Source of the DNA: Pygmaiobacter massiliensis
GTDB lineage: Bacteria > Bacillota > Clostridia > Oscillospirales > Ruminococcaceae
Assembly (NCBI RefSeq): GCF_900199435.1
Contig: NZ_OAML01000003.1
Coordinates: 372,001-436,000 of the forward strand
Length of the DNA stretch: 64,000 bases
Reading direction: 5' to 3'
In this document: piece by piece, positions 1-9,367 of the stretch
Layout: each line of letters starts with the position of its first letter
Numbering within the stretch: position 1 is the first letter of the stretch
Notes under the pieces: generated by a model
Database searches by the model: none
What the model was told of the DNA's origin: nothing
What the model saw: the letters and a program-made list of their open reading frames with translations, nothing else
Made by a program: the position numbers and the translations under genes

Positions 1-2
1 AA

Positions 3-38
3 AAAGAAAACCAGATGAAAAAACACCTGGTTTTCTTT
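3..38 (-). terminator. Terminator of thrS
   Basis: Read on the minus strand, GAAAACCAGGTG and CATCTGGTTTTC form a hairpin followed by a T-run, 25-60 nt past the thrS stop codon. This is a typical intrinsic terminator. Confidence 0.8.
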
Positions 39-61
39 CAATTTTTGTATAAAGTGGCTAA

Positions 62-1999
62 TTAAACGACTTTATTGTCGATTTCGGTGCGAATATCCGC
101 AATAAACTGCTCAATTGTCTTGGTTCCGCCATTTTCTTCCTTACGGGCGCGAACGGCAACTGTATTATCTGCGGCCTCTTTTTCACCAACCACGAGCATA
201 TAGGGAATTTTCTCCAGCTGTGCTTCGCGGATTTTGTAGCCCATTTTTTCTGCGCGGTAGTCTACATCAGCACGAATGCCAGCAGCACGCAGCGCTTTGT
301 GCACCTTTTCGGCATAGTCGTGGTAGTTTTCGCTGATGGGAATTACCATGACCTGCGTGGGCATTAACCAGGTGGGCAGAGCGCCGGCAAATTTTTCAAG
401 CAGCAAGGCAATGGTGCGCTCGTAGCAGCCAAGGCTGGTGCGGTGAATAATATACGGATATTTCTCAGAGCCGTCTTTATCGGTATAAGTCATACCAAAC
501 TGTTTTGCCAGCATCAGGTCAATCTGCACCGTAATCAAGGTATCTTCTTTCCCGTGAACATTTTTGACCTGGATGTCAAGCTTGGGACCATAGAAGGCTG
601 CTTCGCCGACCGCTTCGGTATAGTTGATGCCGATGTCATCGAGGATATTGCGCATCAGGCCCTCGGCCTCGTCCCACATTTCAGGGGTGCCGATATACTT
701 CTCGCGGTCATTCGGGTCCCACTTAGAGAGGCGATAGCTTAGGTCGTCAATCAGGCCAACGTCGGTCATCACTTCTTTTGCCAGCTTAACACAGTTCATA
801 AACTCTTCTTCGAGCTGGTCTGGGCGCAGTACCAGGTGCCCTTCACTAATGGTGAATTGACGCACGCGAATCAGGCCATGCATCTCACCGGAGGCTTCGT
901 TGCGGAAGAGGGTAGCAGTCTCGCCATAGCGAATCGGCAAGTCGCGGTAAGAATGTTTTTCCGAAAGATAGACATTATACTGGAACGGGCAGGTCATCGG
1001 GCGCAGGGCGAACACTTCTTTGTCCTTTTCCTCATCGCCCAGCACAAACATGCCGTCCTTGTAATGGTCCCAGTGGCCGCTGATCTTGTAAAGATCACTT
1101 TTCGCCATCAGCGGGGTACGGGTCATCACATAGCCGTATTCATTCTCCTCTTTGTCCTGCACATAGCGGTTGAGGATTTGGAACAGTTTTGCACCTTTCG
1201 GCATCAGCAGGGGCAGGCCCTGGCCAATGCAATCAGCGGTCGTGAAATATTTCAGCTCGCGGCCAATTTTATTGTGGTCGCGTTTTTTTGCCTCTTCAAT
1301 GGCAGCCAGGTGTGCTTCCAGCTCGCTGGCTTTCGGGAATGCTGTTGCATATACGCGGCACAGCATTGCCTTGTTGGAGTCGCCGCGCCAGTAAGCGCCG
1401 GTTGCGCTGGTCAGCTTGAATGCTTTGATAGCACCGGTGCTCATCAGATGGGGGCCGGCGCAGAGGTCGGTGAAATCGCCCTGGCGGAAGAAGGAGAGTT
1501 TTTCGCCTTTGCCAGCGTGCTCTTCGAGCAGCTCCAGCTTGTAAGGTTCGTCTTTCATCAGCTCGCGTGCCTCTTCGGCAGTCGACAAGAACTGTTCAAT
1601 CGGCTCGTTTGCTTTGACGATTTTCTTCATCTCAGCTTCAATTTTCGCAAGGTCTTCTGCAGAGAAAGGTTTTTCTACGTCGAAGTCATAGTAAAAGCCA
1701 CCGTCAATGGCAGGGCCGATGGCCAGTTTTGCTGCCGGAAATAGGTGTTTGACGGCCTGTGCCAGCACATGGCTTGCAGAATGCCAGAAGGTCTTTTTGC
1801 CGTCTGCATCTTCAAAGGTCAAAATCTCAAGTGCGCAGTCTTTTTCCAGCGGGGTGCGCAGGTCGACCACGACACCATCCACTTTGGCGCAGGTGGCAGC
1901 ACGGTAAAGCCCCATGCTGATGTCCTTGGCAATGTCTGCAATCGAGGTGCCGGATTCATACTCCTTCACAACGTCGCCTTTCAGCGTTACTTTTATCAT
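62..1999 (-). CDS. thrS: Threonine--tRNA ligase
   Basis: Charges tRNA-Thr in the cytoplasm. The 645-residue product has the usual class II ThrRS order: an N-terminal TGS domain (MIKVTLKGD, about residues 1-60), an editing/SAD region with HSASHVLAQAV and DFTDLCAGPH, the catalytic core (motif 2 FRNEASGEMHGLIRVRQF, motif 3 near HRTSLGCYERTIALLLE) and a C-terminal anticodon-binding domain. The start at 1999 is preceded by AAAGGAGG at 8 nt. An in-frame ATG 13 codons upstream lacks such a site. A Thr T-box leader lies upstream, so expression should rise when uncharged tRNA-Thr accumulates. Confidence 0.97.
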   Translation of the reverse strand: MIKVTLKGDVVKEYESGTSIADIAKDISMGLYRAATCAKVDGVVVDLRTPLEKDCALEILTFEDADGKKTFWHSASHVLAQAVKHLFPAAKLAIGPAIDGGFYYDFDVEKPFSAEDLAKIEAEMKKIVKANEPIEQFLSTAEEARELMKDEPYKLELLEEHAGKGEKLSFFRQGDFTDLCAGPHLMSTGAIKAFKLTSATGAYWRGDSNKAMLCRVYATAFPKASELEAHLAAIEEAKKRDHNKIGRELKYFTTADCIGQGLPLLMPKGAKLFQILNRYVQDKEENEYGYVMTRTPLMAKSDLYKISGHWDHYKDGMFVLGDEEKDKEVFALRPMTCPFQYNVYLSEKHSYRDLPIRYGETATLFRNEASGEMHGLIRVRQFTISEGHLVLRPDQLEEEFMNCVKLAKEVMTDVGLIDDLSYRLSKWDPNDREKYIGTPEMWDEAEGLMRNILDDIGINYTEAVGEAAFYGPKLDIQVKNVHGKEDTLITVQIDLMLAKQFGMTYTDKDGSEKYPYIIHRTSLGCYERTIALLLEKFAGALPTWLMPTQVMVIPISENYHDYAEKVHKALRAAGIRADVDYRAEKMGYKIREAQLEKIPYMLVVGEKEAADNTVAVRARKEENGGTKTIEQFIADIRTEIDNKVV

Positions 2000-2060
2000 A
2001 ACGATATCCTCCTTTAAATGTAAGATATTACTAAACATAAACTATGCCGTTGCAGGCGGA

Positions 2061-2310
2061 AAATAAAAAATGCTCCACCCCAGAAAACTGGGATGAAGCA
2101 TCGACTACAAAATCAAAAGCTCCACGGTTCCACCCGTATTGCGCATTGCAAAAAAGAATGCGCCGCTCTATGGAAAGGTAACGGTATCCGGCCGGCTGGG
2201 GTTCGCCCCTGCGCTCCGCGGTGGTAAAACTGCACTGGTTCGTACAGGGCTTTCAGCCGGTGACCCTGCTCTCTTTCCAAACATTTGCGGCAGTTTATTG
2301 TCCGCATCAA
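2061..2310 (-). promoter_or_regulatory. T-box riboswitch (Thr) controlling thrS
   Basis: The minus strand carries the T-box sequence GGGTGGAACCGTGG (positions 2135-2122) followed by a terminator hairpin at 2071-2100 (TGCTTCATCCCAG/CTGGGGTGGAGCA) and a T-rich tract. Stem I is recognisable: GCGG/CCGC and CTGC/GCAG helices flank a specifier loop whose 3' side reads TTTTACCA, placing an ACC (Thr) specifier at 2225-2223. An AGAGAG bulge and a GGTCACCGGCTGAAAGCC distal region follow the family pattern. The ACC specifier matches the downstream thrS. Confidence 0.93.
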
Positions 2311-2467
2311 AGCTTTTTCGTGTTTATCAGTGTACACCCCCTTTTTCGGATTGTCAACACCCGGGTAAAAAAAGGGAGTCGGGCGCAAAAACGGCATCGG
2401 GGACGATAAGATAAAATTCTCTGATTTTTTTCAAATTTTTTTAAAATCTGCAAGGGGGAGAATCTGC

Positions 2468-2497
2468 TTGACAAGCACCCGTGAAAAGACGTAAAAT
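2468..2497 (+). promoter_or_regulatory. Sigma-A promoter of rny
   Basis: TTGACA (2468-2473), an 18-nt spacer and TAAAAT (2492-2497) lie about 100 nt upstream of the rny start. They diverge from the thrS leader. Confidence 0.75.
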
Positions 2498-2595
2498 ATT
2501 CTCATAGTGTATGTAATTACCAAATGAATATATATACATTAAAAAAAATTATGGAATTTGAATGGAATTTCCGTTCAAAAGTAAGGAGCCCTTTT

Positions 2596-4152
2596 ATGGT
2601 ATCAACAGCAATTGCTGTGTTGATTGCCGTTGTTGTGGGTGCGATTACTGCTGTCCTCGGTTTTTTCGGGGGGCAAAGCTACCGTCGCAAGGTTGCAGAG
2701 CAGAAACTCGGCTCTGCTGAAGAAGAAGCAAAAAGAATCATCAACGACGCCATCAAAACAGCGCAGCAAAAGAAAAAAGAATCCGCTATCGAAGCGAAAG
2801 ACGAGCTGTTCCGGCTGAAAGCAGAAGCGGATAAGGAAATCAAAGACCGCCGCAGCGAAATCAGCCGCCAAGAGCATCGCCTGGATCAAAAAGAAGAAAA
2901 CATCGACCGCAAAACCAACGCGCTTGAGAAAAAAGAAGAAGACCAGCGCAAACGCGCAGAGCTGATTGAAGCCCGTCTCGCTGAAATCGAACAGATGAGA
3001 GAGCGTGAAGTGGAAAAGCTCGAGTTCATCGCAGGCCTCTCGCAAGAAGCTGCAAAAGAAATGCTGCTTGCAAGACTGGACGAGGAACTGACCCACGAGA
3101 AGGCATTGAAAATTGCCGCTTACGAAACCCAGACCAAAGAAGATGCCGACAAACTGGCAAAAGAGCTGATTACACAGGCGGTTTCCCGCTGTGCAGCAGA
3201 TCATTCCAGTGAAATCACGGTTTCGGTGGTTACGCTGCCGAACGATGAGATGAAAGGCCGTATCATTGGCCGCGAGGGCCGTAACATCCGCGCGCTCGAA
3301 ACGGCAACCGGCGTAGACCTCATCATCGACGACACTCCGGAGGCTATCACGCTTTCCAGCTTCGACCCGGTGCGGCGTGAAGTTGCCCGCATGACATTGG
3401 AAAAACTGATTGCAGACGGTCGTATCCACCCGGCCCGCATTGAAGAAATGGTGGAAAAATGCCGCCGCGAAATGGACGCAACCATGAAACGCGAAGGCGA
3501 ACGTGCCGTAATGGACGTTGGTGTCCACGGCCTGCACCCAGACCTTGTAAAACTGATCGGACGTCTGAAATACCGTACCAGCTATGGTCAGAACGTACTC
3601 AACCATTCTATGGAGGTCGCTTATATCGCCGGCCTGATGGCTGCCGAACTTGGCCTCAACGTAAATATGGCAAAACGCGCAGGTATGCTGCACGATATCG
3701 GCAAAGCACTCACCCATGAAATCGAGGGCAGCCACGTCGGTATCGGTGTGGATCTTGTGAAGAAATACAAGGAGAACCCGGCGATCATTCATGCAGTGGA
3801 AGCACATCATGGTGATGTAGAGCCTTCCACCCCGCTGGCATTCATTATCATGGCAGCAGATGCCATCTCGGCTGCACGCCCCGGCGCGCGCCGCGAGAAC
3901 GTAGAAAACTATGTCAAACGTCTTGAGGATTTGGAAGCAATTTCTTCCAGCTTCCCCGGCGTTGAAACCAGCTACGCAATTCAGGCAGGCCGCGAGGTGC
4001 GCATCCTCGTTAAGCCGGAGGTGGTAAGCGACGACCGCTTGACCATCCTTGCACATGACATCGTGAAGAAGATTGAGGACGAACTGGAATATCCCGGTCA
4101 AATCAAGATTAACGTCATTCGCGAAAACCGTGCTACCGACTACGCAAAATAA
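2596..4152 (+). CDS. rny: Ribonuclease Y
   Basis: Membrane-anchored endoribonuclease that initiates mRNA decay. The 518-residue product shows the full family architecture. It starts with an N-terminal transmembrane helix (about 3-23), then a long charged coiled coil (about 35-190, rich in EAK/EEK heptads). A KH domain follows with [12 protein letters not shown] near 221, then an HD domain with MLHDIGK near 364-370 and a C-terminal helical domain. The start at 2596 has TAAGGAG 8 nt upstream. An in-frame ATG 24 codons earlier would put a hydrophilic stretch before the membrane helix and has no good ribosome site. The next gene, ymdB, is the usual neighbour. Confidence 0.97.
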   Translation: MVSTAIAVLIAVVVGAITAVLGFFGGQSYRRKVAEQKLGSAEEEAKRIINDAIKTAQQKKKESAIEAKDELFRLKAEADKEIKDRRSEISRQEHRLDQKEENIDRKTNALEKKEEDQRKRAELIEARLAEIEQMREREVEKLEFIAGLSQEAAKEMLLARLDEELTHEKALKIAAYETQTKEDADKLAKELITQAVSRCAADHSSEITVSVVTLPNDEMKGRIIGREGRNIRALETATGVDLIIDDTPEAITLSSFDPVRREVARMTLEKLIADGRIHPARIEEMVEKCRREMDATMKREGERAVMDVGVHGLHPDLVKLIGRLKYRTSYGQNVLNHSMEVAYIAGLMAAELGLNVNMAKRAGMLHDIGKALTHEIEGSHVGIGVDLVKKYKENPAIIHAVEAHHGDVEPSTPLAFIIMAADAISAARPGARRENVENYVKRLEDLEAISSSFPGVETSYAIQAGREVRILVKPEVVSDDRLTILAHDIVKKIEDELEYPGQIKINVIRENRATDYAK

Positions 4153-4160
4153 TCTGCATA

Positions 4161-4193
4161 AAGGGTCTGCTGCTTTGCGGCAGGCCCTTTTTA
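4161..4193 (+). terminator. Terminator of rny
   Basis: GGGTCTGC/GCAGGCCC hairpin (one G-U pair) followed by TTTTT just after the rny stop. Confidence 0.85.
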
Positions 4194-4461
4194 CACCTGC
4201 TGCACAAATGGGAAACGCCCGGTAGCAAAGCCGTGAAAAATTGGTAAAAAAGACATGGCACCGCTGAGAATGGCATATTTTCAAATCGACACGGGCAAAA
4301 GTATCGAAAAGGAATTTGCTGCAAAGCCGGTACTTTGCCGAAAAAAACGACTGTGAACACCAAGGTGAAGCAACGAGCAGGACCAGTATATCGTATATTT
4401 TTATAAAAATTGCCCTGGCAGTACTGCCGCGTGGGTGATGTGCGAAAGGAACCAAACCATT
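4194..4461. other. rny-ymdB intergenic region
   Basis: About 270 nt between the rny terminator and ymdB. I see no ORF with a ribosome site and no riboswitch motif that I recognise. An AT-rich stretch near 4388-4410 could hold the ymdB promoter, but no clear -35/-10 pair stands out. Confidence 0.4.
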
Positions 4462-5235
4462 ATGATTAAAGTGCTATGTGTCGGAGATGTTGTGGGGACG
4501 CCAGGCGTGGATTTTTTATGCCGCAGGCTGCCCTCGCTCAAACGCAGTACCGGGGCTGACATTTGTGTTGTGAACGGAGAAAATGCAGACCCCTCTGGCA
4601 AAGGCATTACCCAGGCCATCGCCGAGGATATCTTTTCGCACGGGGCGGATGTAATCACCACCGGGAATCACTGTTTTTTCCGCGCGGGGGATAGCTTGTA
4701 TGAAGAAAACGAATTTCTGCTTTGCCCGGCCAATTTCCCGGGCGCAGAGCAAAACGGCTGGTGCGAGCTGGATTTCGGGCGTTTTAAGGTGCAGGTGATG
4801 AATCTTTCAGGCTCAGCCTTTTTAGAGCCGCTGGGCAACCCCTTTGAAACGGCAGACCGCTTACTGGCACAAAGCAGTGCGAAGGTGCGGATTGTGGATT
4901 TTCACGCCGAATCGACGGCAGAAAAGCAGGCCCTCGGCTGTTATCTTGACGGCAGGGTTTCGGCACTGTTTGGTACCCATACCCATGTGCCAACGGCAGA
5001 TGCAAGGGTGCTGCCAAAAGGCACCGGCTATCAGAGTGATGTCGGCATGACGGGTCCGCGAGAATCCGTGATTGGTGTTGTGCCGGAGCTGGCCATTCGC
5101 AAACAAAAGACCCACCGACCGGTCCGGTTTGCAGTGGCAGAAGGCCCCTGCCGCATGGATGCCGTATTGTTCACGATAGACGAGGCCACCGGGCGCTGCC
5201 TTTCCGCAGAAGGCATACTCACAACAGAAGGTTAG
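4462..5235 (+). CDS. ymdB: YmdB-family metallophosphoesterase
   Basis: Cytoplasmic calcineurin-like phosphodiesterase. In Bacillus this family hydrolyses 2',3'-cyclic nucleotides and influences biofilm and motility decisions. The 257-residue product retains the metal ligands: GD at 8-9, NGEN at 38-41, GNH at 68-70, FHAE at 147-150 and THTHVP from 172. Length is normal for the family (about 260). The start was chosen at MIKVLCVGD, with AAAGGA 11 nt upstream, rather than the ATG 9 codons earlier. Its place after rny matches the common Firmicutes order, but the rny terminator and gap suggest separate transcription. Confidence 0.93.
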   Translation: MIKVLCVGDVVGTPGVDFLCRRLPSLKRSTGADICVVNGENADPSGKGITQAIAEDIFSHGADVITTGNHCFFRAGDSLYEENEFLLCPANFPGAEQNGWCELDFGRFKVQVMNLSGSAFLEPLGNPFETADRLLAQSSAKVRIVDFHAESTAEKQALGCYLDGRVSALFGTHTHVPTADARVLPKGTGYQSDVGMTGPRESVIGVVPELAIRKQKTHRPVRFAVAEGPCRMDAVLFTIDEATGRCLSAEGILTTEG

Positions 5236-5336
5236 CGGCAAAAACGGAAGTTTGGCGAATTTTTGCGCAAAATAGAACAAAAGCAGATTTTTGTTTTGCT
5301 TTGGGCAGGTTTGTCTGTGAAAAAGCGAGGTTTTCT

Positions 5337-5365
5337 TTGACGAGCCGCAAAAAACGCGGTATAAT
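5337..5365 (+). promoter_or_regulatory. Sigma-A promoter of the ABC lipoprotein gene
   Basis: TTGACG (5337-5342), a 17-nt spacer and a consensus TATAAT (5360-5365). It lies 85 nt upstream of the start at 5450. Confidence 0.85.
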
Positions 5366-5449
5366 AGCTCGAATCAAAAATTTCCTTTCCGGCGTATCAA
5401 ACGATTACTGCTGTGTTTCGCGGGATTTCGGTCAAAGGAGGACTGTAAA

Positions 5450-6976
5450 ATGAAAAAATACTCCAAACGGCTACTCGCACTGCTGCTTTGTGGTTGCTGT
5501 CTGCTGACCGCCTGCGGGCAATCCGATAAAACATCAAATTCTTCAGCGGAACAGACACAGGCTCCTGCGCCGTCTCAAACGGCAGCGCATGAGGTTGTGC
5601 TCGCGTATGCCAAACAAGAGGGTTTTAATCCCTATTTGTCCACCAATACACTCGTGCTCCAGTGTGCACAGCTCCTTTATACCAACCTGGTGACGATTAA
5701 AGACGATTTCTCGCTGGAATATCTTGCGGCTGCCGATGTGCAGCCAAGTGGAGAAAGCGTGCGCATTACCCCAGGCAGTACCACATTTGCAGACGGAAGC
5801 CGCGTTGAAGCTGCTGACCTTGCGGCAAGCATTGAGGCTGCCCGTGCCAGCAAGCTTTACGGCTCTCGCTTTGCAGGCGTTACCAGCGTACGAACAGAGG
5901 GAGATGCCGTCGTGGTTACCCTCAGCGAGCCGGATGCGCTTTTTGCCTACCTGCTCGATATACCTGTGATGAAAGCAGGGCAGACCGGAGAAAAGCAGCC
6001 GATGTCGAGCGGTCGATACTTGGTAGGCGCTGGGGGCAACACCCTTGAAGCAAACGGTTGGTTTGCCGAAAAGACCATCTTTGATACCATTACTTTAAAC
6101 CCTGTAACTGCCTATGATGCTATTGTTTCCGGTGTGAACATGGGCAACCTTAGCCTTTATGTGTCAGAGCAGGATGCTGACCTTGCGGGCAATAATATCT
6201 GTCATACGGCCTATTACAATCTCAATCACCTCATCTTTCTTGGCATCAATGCGGCGAACCCGGTGGCGAACCAGCCGGCAATTCGCAGTGCGCTGAACCT
6301 CGGCGTGTCGCGCCGGCAGATTGCTGACAAAGCGTATTATTCCCGCGCATATGTTGCGACAACGCTTGCAAACTCCCGCTATCCCTTTTTGGACGGCACT
6401 CATACGCTGCCGGCGGATGCCGATGTGGCTGCTGCCAAGGCACAGATTGAATCATTGGAGTATACCTATGACACCGCAACCGGGTATTACCAGGATGCTT
6501 CGGGCAAACGGCTCTCGCTGGAGCTGCTGTGCTATTCGGGCAATAACTTTAAACGCTACCTTGCCACCCTTGTAAAAGAGCAGCTCAAGGATTGCGGGAT
6601 AGAGATCATTTTAGTGGAAGAAAATGACTTTGCCGCCTACCACGAAAAAATTGCGTCTGGGCAGTTCTCTCTATACATTGGCGAAGTAAAGTTGTATAAT
6701 AATATAAATATGTCGCCTTTCTTTTCTGCATCCGGGGACGTACATTATGGCATTGTGCCAAGCGAAGCACTGCTTGGCGCTTACCGTGCCGCAAAGGCGG
6801 ACCTTACTGCATATGGCGCATTTGAGCAGGCGTTTGCTGCCGAGCTGCCGTTTTTACCGCTTGTGTATAAAAACGGCGTGGTCACCTACACCAAACAGCT
6901 CAAGGGCTTTACGCCCACCATCAGCGACGCATTCTACGGCTTTGAACAAGTCAGTTCCGTGTCTGCCAAAAAATAA
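5450..6976 (+). CDS. ABC transporter substrate-binding lipoprotein, peptide/nickel (SBP_bac_5) type
   Basis: Extracellular solute receptor, probably for peptides or a small ligand. The 508-residue product starts with a lipoprotein signal (KKY..., lipobox LLTAC, Cys22), followed by a low-complexity Ser/Gln/Ala linker. The body is of the dipeptide-binding type (KQEGFNPYLSTNTLVLQCAQLLYTNL split as EGFNPYL and AQLLYTNL, VTLSEPDALFAYLL, SALNLGVSRRQIAD). RBS GGAGG lies 8 nt before the ATG. No permease or ATPase genes follow, so it is an orphan receptor. The true ligand cannot be told from sequence. Confidence 0.85.
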   Translation: MKKYSKRLLALLLCGCCLLTACGQSDKTSNSSAEQTQAPAPSQTAAHEVVLAYAKQEGFNPYLSTNTLVLQCAQLLYTNLVTIKDDFSLEYLAAADVQPSGESVRITPGSTTFADGSRVEAADLAASIEAARASKLYGSRFAGVTSVRTEGDAVVVTLSEPDALFAYLLDIPVMKAGQTGEKQPMSSGRYLVGAGGNTLEANGWFAEKTIFDTITLNPVTAYDAIVSGVNMGNLSLYVSEQDADLAGNNICHTAYYNLNHLIFLGINAANPVANQPAIRSALNLGVSRRQIADKAYYSRAYVATTLANSRYPFLDGTHTLPADADVAAAKAQIESLEYTYDTATGYYQDASGKRLSLELLCYSGNNFKRYLATLVKEQLKDCGIEIILVEENDFAAYHEKIASGQFSLYIGEVKLYNNINMSPFFSASGDVHYGIVPSEALLGAYRAAKADLTAYGAFEQAFAAELPFLPLVYKNGVVTYTKQLKGFTPTISDAFYGFEQVSSVSAKK

Positions 6977-7009
6977 CGCAGACACCTACAAAGGAGTGTA
7001 GTGACAGCT

Positions 7010-7360
7010 ATGATTAATTTCTACAATACAATGGGCAAAATCAGCATGACAGGCGATTACTTTGCAGGCCTGGTTTCTGCGGCCGCAAGCAGCTGCTACG
7101 GCGTTGCCGAAATGGCAACCAGCGGCACCGGCGATACGCTGAAAAGCTTTGTTTTCGGCTCTGATTTCCCCGATAAGGGCGTGCGTGTCACCGAAGAGAA
7201 CGGTAAGCTCATCATCGAGCTGCACATCAAGGTCACCTATGGCCTCAATATCACCGCCATCGTCCGCAGCATCACCCATAAGGTGAAGTATGTGGTAGAA
7301 GAAGCCACCGGCCTGACGGTGCGGCGCATCAACGTTTCGGTCGATGATATCGTCGGCTAA
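7010..7360 (+). CDS. Asp23/Gls24 family envelope-stress protein
   Basis: The 116-residue protein belongs to the DUF322/Asp23 family (GKISMTGDYFAGLVSAAA near the start, GKLIIELHIKVTYGLNI mid-protein, VRRINVSVDDIV at the end). Family members are cytoplasmic, often membrane-associated, and are commonly encoded directly upstream of the DAK-domain fatty acid kinase, as here. AAAGGAG at 6990-6996 is 13 nt from the ATG at 7010 and only 4 nt from an in-frame GTG at 7001. I prefer the ATG because MINFYNTMGKI aligns with family N-termini, but the GTG start is possible. Confidence 0.88.
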   Translation: MINFYNTMGKISMTGDYFAGLVSAAASSCYGVAEMATSGTGDTLKSFVFGSDFPDKGVRVTEENGKLIIELHIKVTYGLNITAIVRSITHKVKYVVEEATGLTVRRINVSVDDIVG

Positions 7361-7454
7361 AAGTTGCCGGCAACTGTGTCAACCAGTGCTGCCTGCGCTA
7401 TGCGAAAAGCGCGGCAAACGGCAGCGTGAAATCTTGATATATTTAGGAGTATAA

Positions 7455-9140
7455 ATGATGATTAAAGGTTCTGTTTTGAGAGACAGCATGATCAGCGGCG
7501 CAAATAGTATTGCGAACCAGCGCAGCCAGATCGATGAGCTGAACGTTTTCCCTGTCCCGGATGGAGATACCGGCACCAACATGAGCATGACGGTGACCGC
7601 GGCCAAACGCGAACTGGTAAAACTGCCGGACGACTGCACCGTAGAAAAGGTAAGCTCCGTTGCTGCCAGCAGCATGCTGCGCGGCGCACGCGGCAACTCC
7701 GGTGTTATCACCTCGCTTTTGTTCCGTGGTTTTTCTAAAGCGCTTGTGGGCAAAAAAGAGGCCAGTGCCGAAGATTTGGCAAGAGCTTTTGAAAGCGGCG
7801 TTGCAGCGGCCTATAAAGCCGTTATGAAGCCGACCGAAGGCACGATGCTGACCGTGGCGCGTATGGGCGCAGAAGCAGCAGCTGTTGCCGAAACAGAAGA
7901 CACCACAGAAATGTTTACCATTATTCTCGACGCTGCAAAAGTAGCGCTTGCCAACACCCCCGAGCAGCTGCCCGTGCTGAAAAAAGCAGGCGTTGTAGAT
8001 GCTGGCGGTGCAGGCTTTGTCACCATTTTGGAAGGCATGCTCAGCGTGCTGCGCGATGGCGTGATGGTGGAAGGCGAAGCTTCTGAGAAAACAGCAGAAG
8101 AAAAAGCGAACTTCGTACCGAAGGGCGTTTACGCTGCTGAAATCGACCCCAACATGAAAAACTTCTACTGCACCGAGTTCCTTGTCAACAAAAACGACAA
8201 GGCCAGTGCGGTGAAACTGCGCGCTTTCCTCGAAAGCATCGGCGATTCGGTTGTAGTGGTGGATGATGAAGATATCATCAAAGCCCATGTTCATACAAAC
8301 GATCCCGGCAAGGCACTTTCTTCGGCAATGCTGCACGGCTTTTTGAGCAACATGAAAATTGAGAACATGAAAGAGCAGAATGCAGAGCGCCAGACCGAGG
8401 GAAAAGGCCTTGAAAAGCAGGCCGAGGCAGAAAAGAACCCTAATGCGGGCAAATTTAAATATGCTGCTGTTGACCCCGACACCGCTTATGGCTTTGTGGC
8501 TGTTGCAGCGGGCGACGGGTTGAAAGATATTTTCACCGACATCGGCGTTAACGCCGTGGTTTCCGGTGGCCAGACCATGAACCCCAGCACCGAGGATATC
8601 CTTGAGGCAATCCACAGCGTGCCGGCAAAAACTGTGTTTGTGCTGCCCAACAATAAAAACATTATTATGGCTGCTGAAATGGCAGTGGACATTGCAGACC
8701 GCAAGGTCATCGTACTGCCCACCCGTACCATTCCGCAGGGCATCAGCGCTATGCTGAGCTTTGACGATGCTGCCGACGCAGAAGCCAATGCCGTTGCAAT
8801 GATGCAGGCCGCCGACCGCGTGGCCACCGGCCTTGTTACCTTTGCTGCGCGCAACAGCGACTTTGACGGCCACAAAATTAAAGAGGGCGAGATTCTCGCA
8901 CTCGAAAACGGCAAGCTGTCCTTTACCGAAAAAGACCTCACCAAAGCGGCTGTCAAACTGGCACGCAGCATGGTGAAAAAGGATTCCAGCTTCGTCACAG
9001 TCATCTCCGGCTGCGATGTTAACGAAGAGGATGCGGAAAAACTGACCGAGCAGATTTCGGCCAAAATGCCCTCTGGCGTAGAGGTTACCCGCCTCAATGG
9101 TGGTCAGCCGGTTTACTACTATATCATCAGTGTAGAGTAA
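7455..9140 (+). CDS. fakA: DAK2-domain fatty acid kinase
   Basis: ATP-binding subunit of fatty acid kinase, which phosphorylates acyl groups presented by FakB/DegV proteins. It feeds exogenous fatty acids into phospholipid synthesis. The 561-residue protein has the N-terminal DAK2/DhaL domain with DELNVFPVPDGDTGTNM (about 28-44, Mg-ATP aspartates) and RGARGNSGVI, a middle domain (EFLVN, GDSVVVVDDEDIIKAHVHT) and the C-terminal DegV-like domain. The start has AGGAG 5 nt upstream. It pairs with the Asp23 gene just upstream. A DegV-type partner is encoded at 34281-35153. Confidence 0.93.
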   Translation: MMIKGSVLRDSMISGANSIANQRSQIDELNVFPVPDGDTGTNMSMTVTAAKRELVKLPDDCTVEKVSSVAASSMLRGARGNSGVITSLLFRGFSKALVGKKEASAEDLARAFESGVAAAYKAVMKPTEGTMLTVARMGAEAAAVAETEDTTEMFTIILDAAKVALANTPEQLPVLKKAGVVDAGGAGFVTILEGMLSVLRDGVMVEGEASEKTAEEKANFVPKGVYAAEIDPNMKNFYCTEFLVNKNDKASAVKLRAFLESIGDSVVVVDDEDIIKAHVHTNDPGKALSSAMLHGFLSNMKIENMKEQNAERQTEGKGLEKQAEAEKNPNAGKFKYAAVDPDTAYGFVAVAAGDGLKDIFTDIGVNAVVSGGQTMNPSTEDILEAIHSVPAKTVFVLPNNKNIIMAAEMAVDIADRKVIVLPTRTIPQGISAMLSFDDAADAEANAVAMMQAADRVATGLVTFAARNSDFDGHKIKEGEILALENGKLSFTEKDLTKAAVKLARSMVKKDSSFVTVISGCDVNEEDAEKLTEQISAKMPSGVEVTRLNGGQPVYYYIISVE

Positions 9141-9163
9141 GCAAGCCCCTAAAGCATCTACTC

Positions 9164-9199
9164 AGGCACCCACAGAATACACTCTGTGGGTGCCTTTTT
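9164..9199 (+). terminator. Terminator of the asp23-fakA unit
   Basis: Perfect 13-bp stem AGGCACCCACAGA/TCTGTGGGTGCCT with a 6-nt loop, followed by TTTTT. Confidence 0.93.
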
Positions 9200-9367
9200 C
9201 ACCGGTCTTTCAGCGCAGCTGCAGCCGCAAAATCTTCTTTGATTTTAAGCCGCTGCAACGGACGGTTTCGTGTAATATGGCATACGATTTTACATAAGAA
9301 TAAAAATTTGCAGCACAGAGCAAAAAAACTGCCATGTGCTGCCCAGGCAGTTGCAGAGAGGAACCCC

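Noticed and set aside
2602-4455. 617-codon minus-strand frame opposite rny
   Set aside because: Antisense shadow of a well-supported gene, rich in Cys/Phe/His as expected for complement frames, with no ribosome site.
7443-8873. 476-codon minus-strand frame opposite fakA
   Set aside because: Same reasoning: complementary-frame artefact, no start signals and no family resemblance.
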